A stretch of 14,523 bases of DNA from Akkermansiaceae bacterium (GTDB lineage Bacteria; Verrucomicrobiota; Verrucomicrobiia; Verrucomicrobiales; Akkermansiaceae): assembly GCA_023301545.1 (NCBI GenBank), contig JALZUI010000003.1, forward strand, positions 1-14,523, in the 5' to 3' direction. The translations under genes and the position numbers were made by a program. This document shows, one piece after another, positions 14,263 through 14,523 of the stretch. A model generated the notes under the pieces. That model searched no databases. It was not told the DNA's origin and saw nothing but the letters and a program-made list of their open reading frames with translations. Each line of letters opens with the position of its first letter. The stretch's first letter is position 1.

Positions 14263-14523
14263 TTACGCTACATTGAAGACTTCGCGAGCGTCGGCGAGTT
14301 CGCCTTTAACAGCGGCGGCGACAACCATGACAGGAGACATGAGGACGGTACGTCCGATCGAGCTACCTTGGCGGCCTTTGAAGTTACGGTTAGAGGAGGA
14401 GGCACAGATCTGATCGCCAATAAGCTTATCAGGGTTCATTGCTAGACACATGGAACAACCAGCGGCACGCCACTCGAAGCCTGCATCAGTAAAGATCTTA
14501 TCGATGCCTTCTTGTTCACATTG
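14263..14523 (-). CDS. leuC: 3-isopropylmalate dehydratase large subunit, C-terminal part
   Basis: Only the last 86 codons lie in the window; the gene runs off the right edge. The fragment reads DAGFEWRAAGCSMCLAMNPDKL and then CASSSNRNFKGRQGSS, the classical C-terminal aconitase-family segment of LeuC. The CSMC pair provides two of the three cysteine ligands of the [4Fe-4S] cluster; the third lies upstream outside the window. The segment SNRNFKGRQG contains the arginines that contact substrate in this family. The TAA stop is 20 bases before leuD, giving the usual leuC-leuD order. LeuC carries the cluster and most of the active site of the isomerase. Confidence 0.96.
   Translation of the reverse strand, partial: QCEQEGIDKIFTDAGFEWRAAGCSMCLAMNPDKLIGDQICASSSNRNFKGRQGSSIGRTVLMSPVMVVAAAVKGELADAREVFNVA

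Overview
The window is 14.5 kb of bacterial core-genome sequence, closely packed with intact genes and at an estimated mid-range G+C. I see no tRNA, rRNA, insertion sequence, CRISPR array, integrase or phage structural gene, and no stretch over 300 bases without a gene. The gene set suggests a Gram-negative diderm of the PVC group, most likely a verrucomicrobium. The clues are a GspF/GspG secretion pair, a glutaminyl-tRNA synthetase, a eukaryote-type UDP-glucose pyrophosphorylase, a secreted DUF547 protein, and an almost complete lack of Shine-Dalgarno sequences. The phylum is an inference from gene content, not from a marker search.

Layout, plus strand first. Positions 143-1985 hold an inner-membrane secretion/pilus platform protein (GspF/PilC) and a GspG-like pseudopilin, closed by a strong terminator. 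Positions 2207-5502 hold the classical protein quality-control cluster tig-clpP-clpX behind a perfect TATAAT box. Positions 5616-6952 hold three small membrane-associated proteins that resemble, in order, YqjD/ElaB, YqjE and YqjK of enterobacteria. Positions 7047-8732 are glnS, 8784-10178 a UDPGP-family uridylyltransferase, 10249-11331 holA (DNA polymerase III delta) and 11431-12168 a dienelactone hydrolase.

At about 12.2 kb the orientation flips, with a bidirectional terminator between the converging units. On the minus strand, an unrecognised secreted protein and a secreted DUF547 protein form a two-gene unit. Further right, leuC (only its C-terminus is in the window) and leuD form a leucine-biosynthesis unit that ends in a perfect 28-bp palindromic terminator.

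How the genes work together: trigger factor folds nascent chains, and ClpX feeds unfolded substrates to ClpP. GspF and GspG would work with secretion ATPase and pilin genes outside the window. LeuC and LeuD form the isopropylmalate isomerase. I found no convincing novel defence or mobile system. The most interesting items are the YqjDEK-like module with its divergent third member and upstream inverted repeat, the secreted unknown/DUF547 pair, the eukaryote-type UGPase with an early hairpin in its coding region, a GlnRS signature-loop variant, a possible leaderless holA transcript, and the general absence of Shine-Dalgarno sites.
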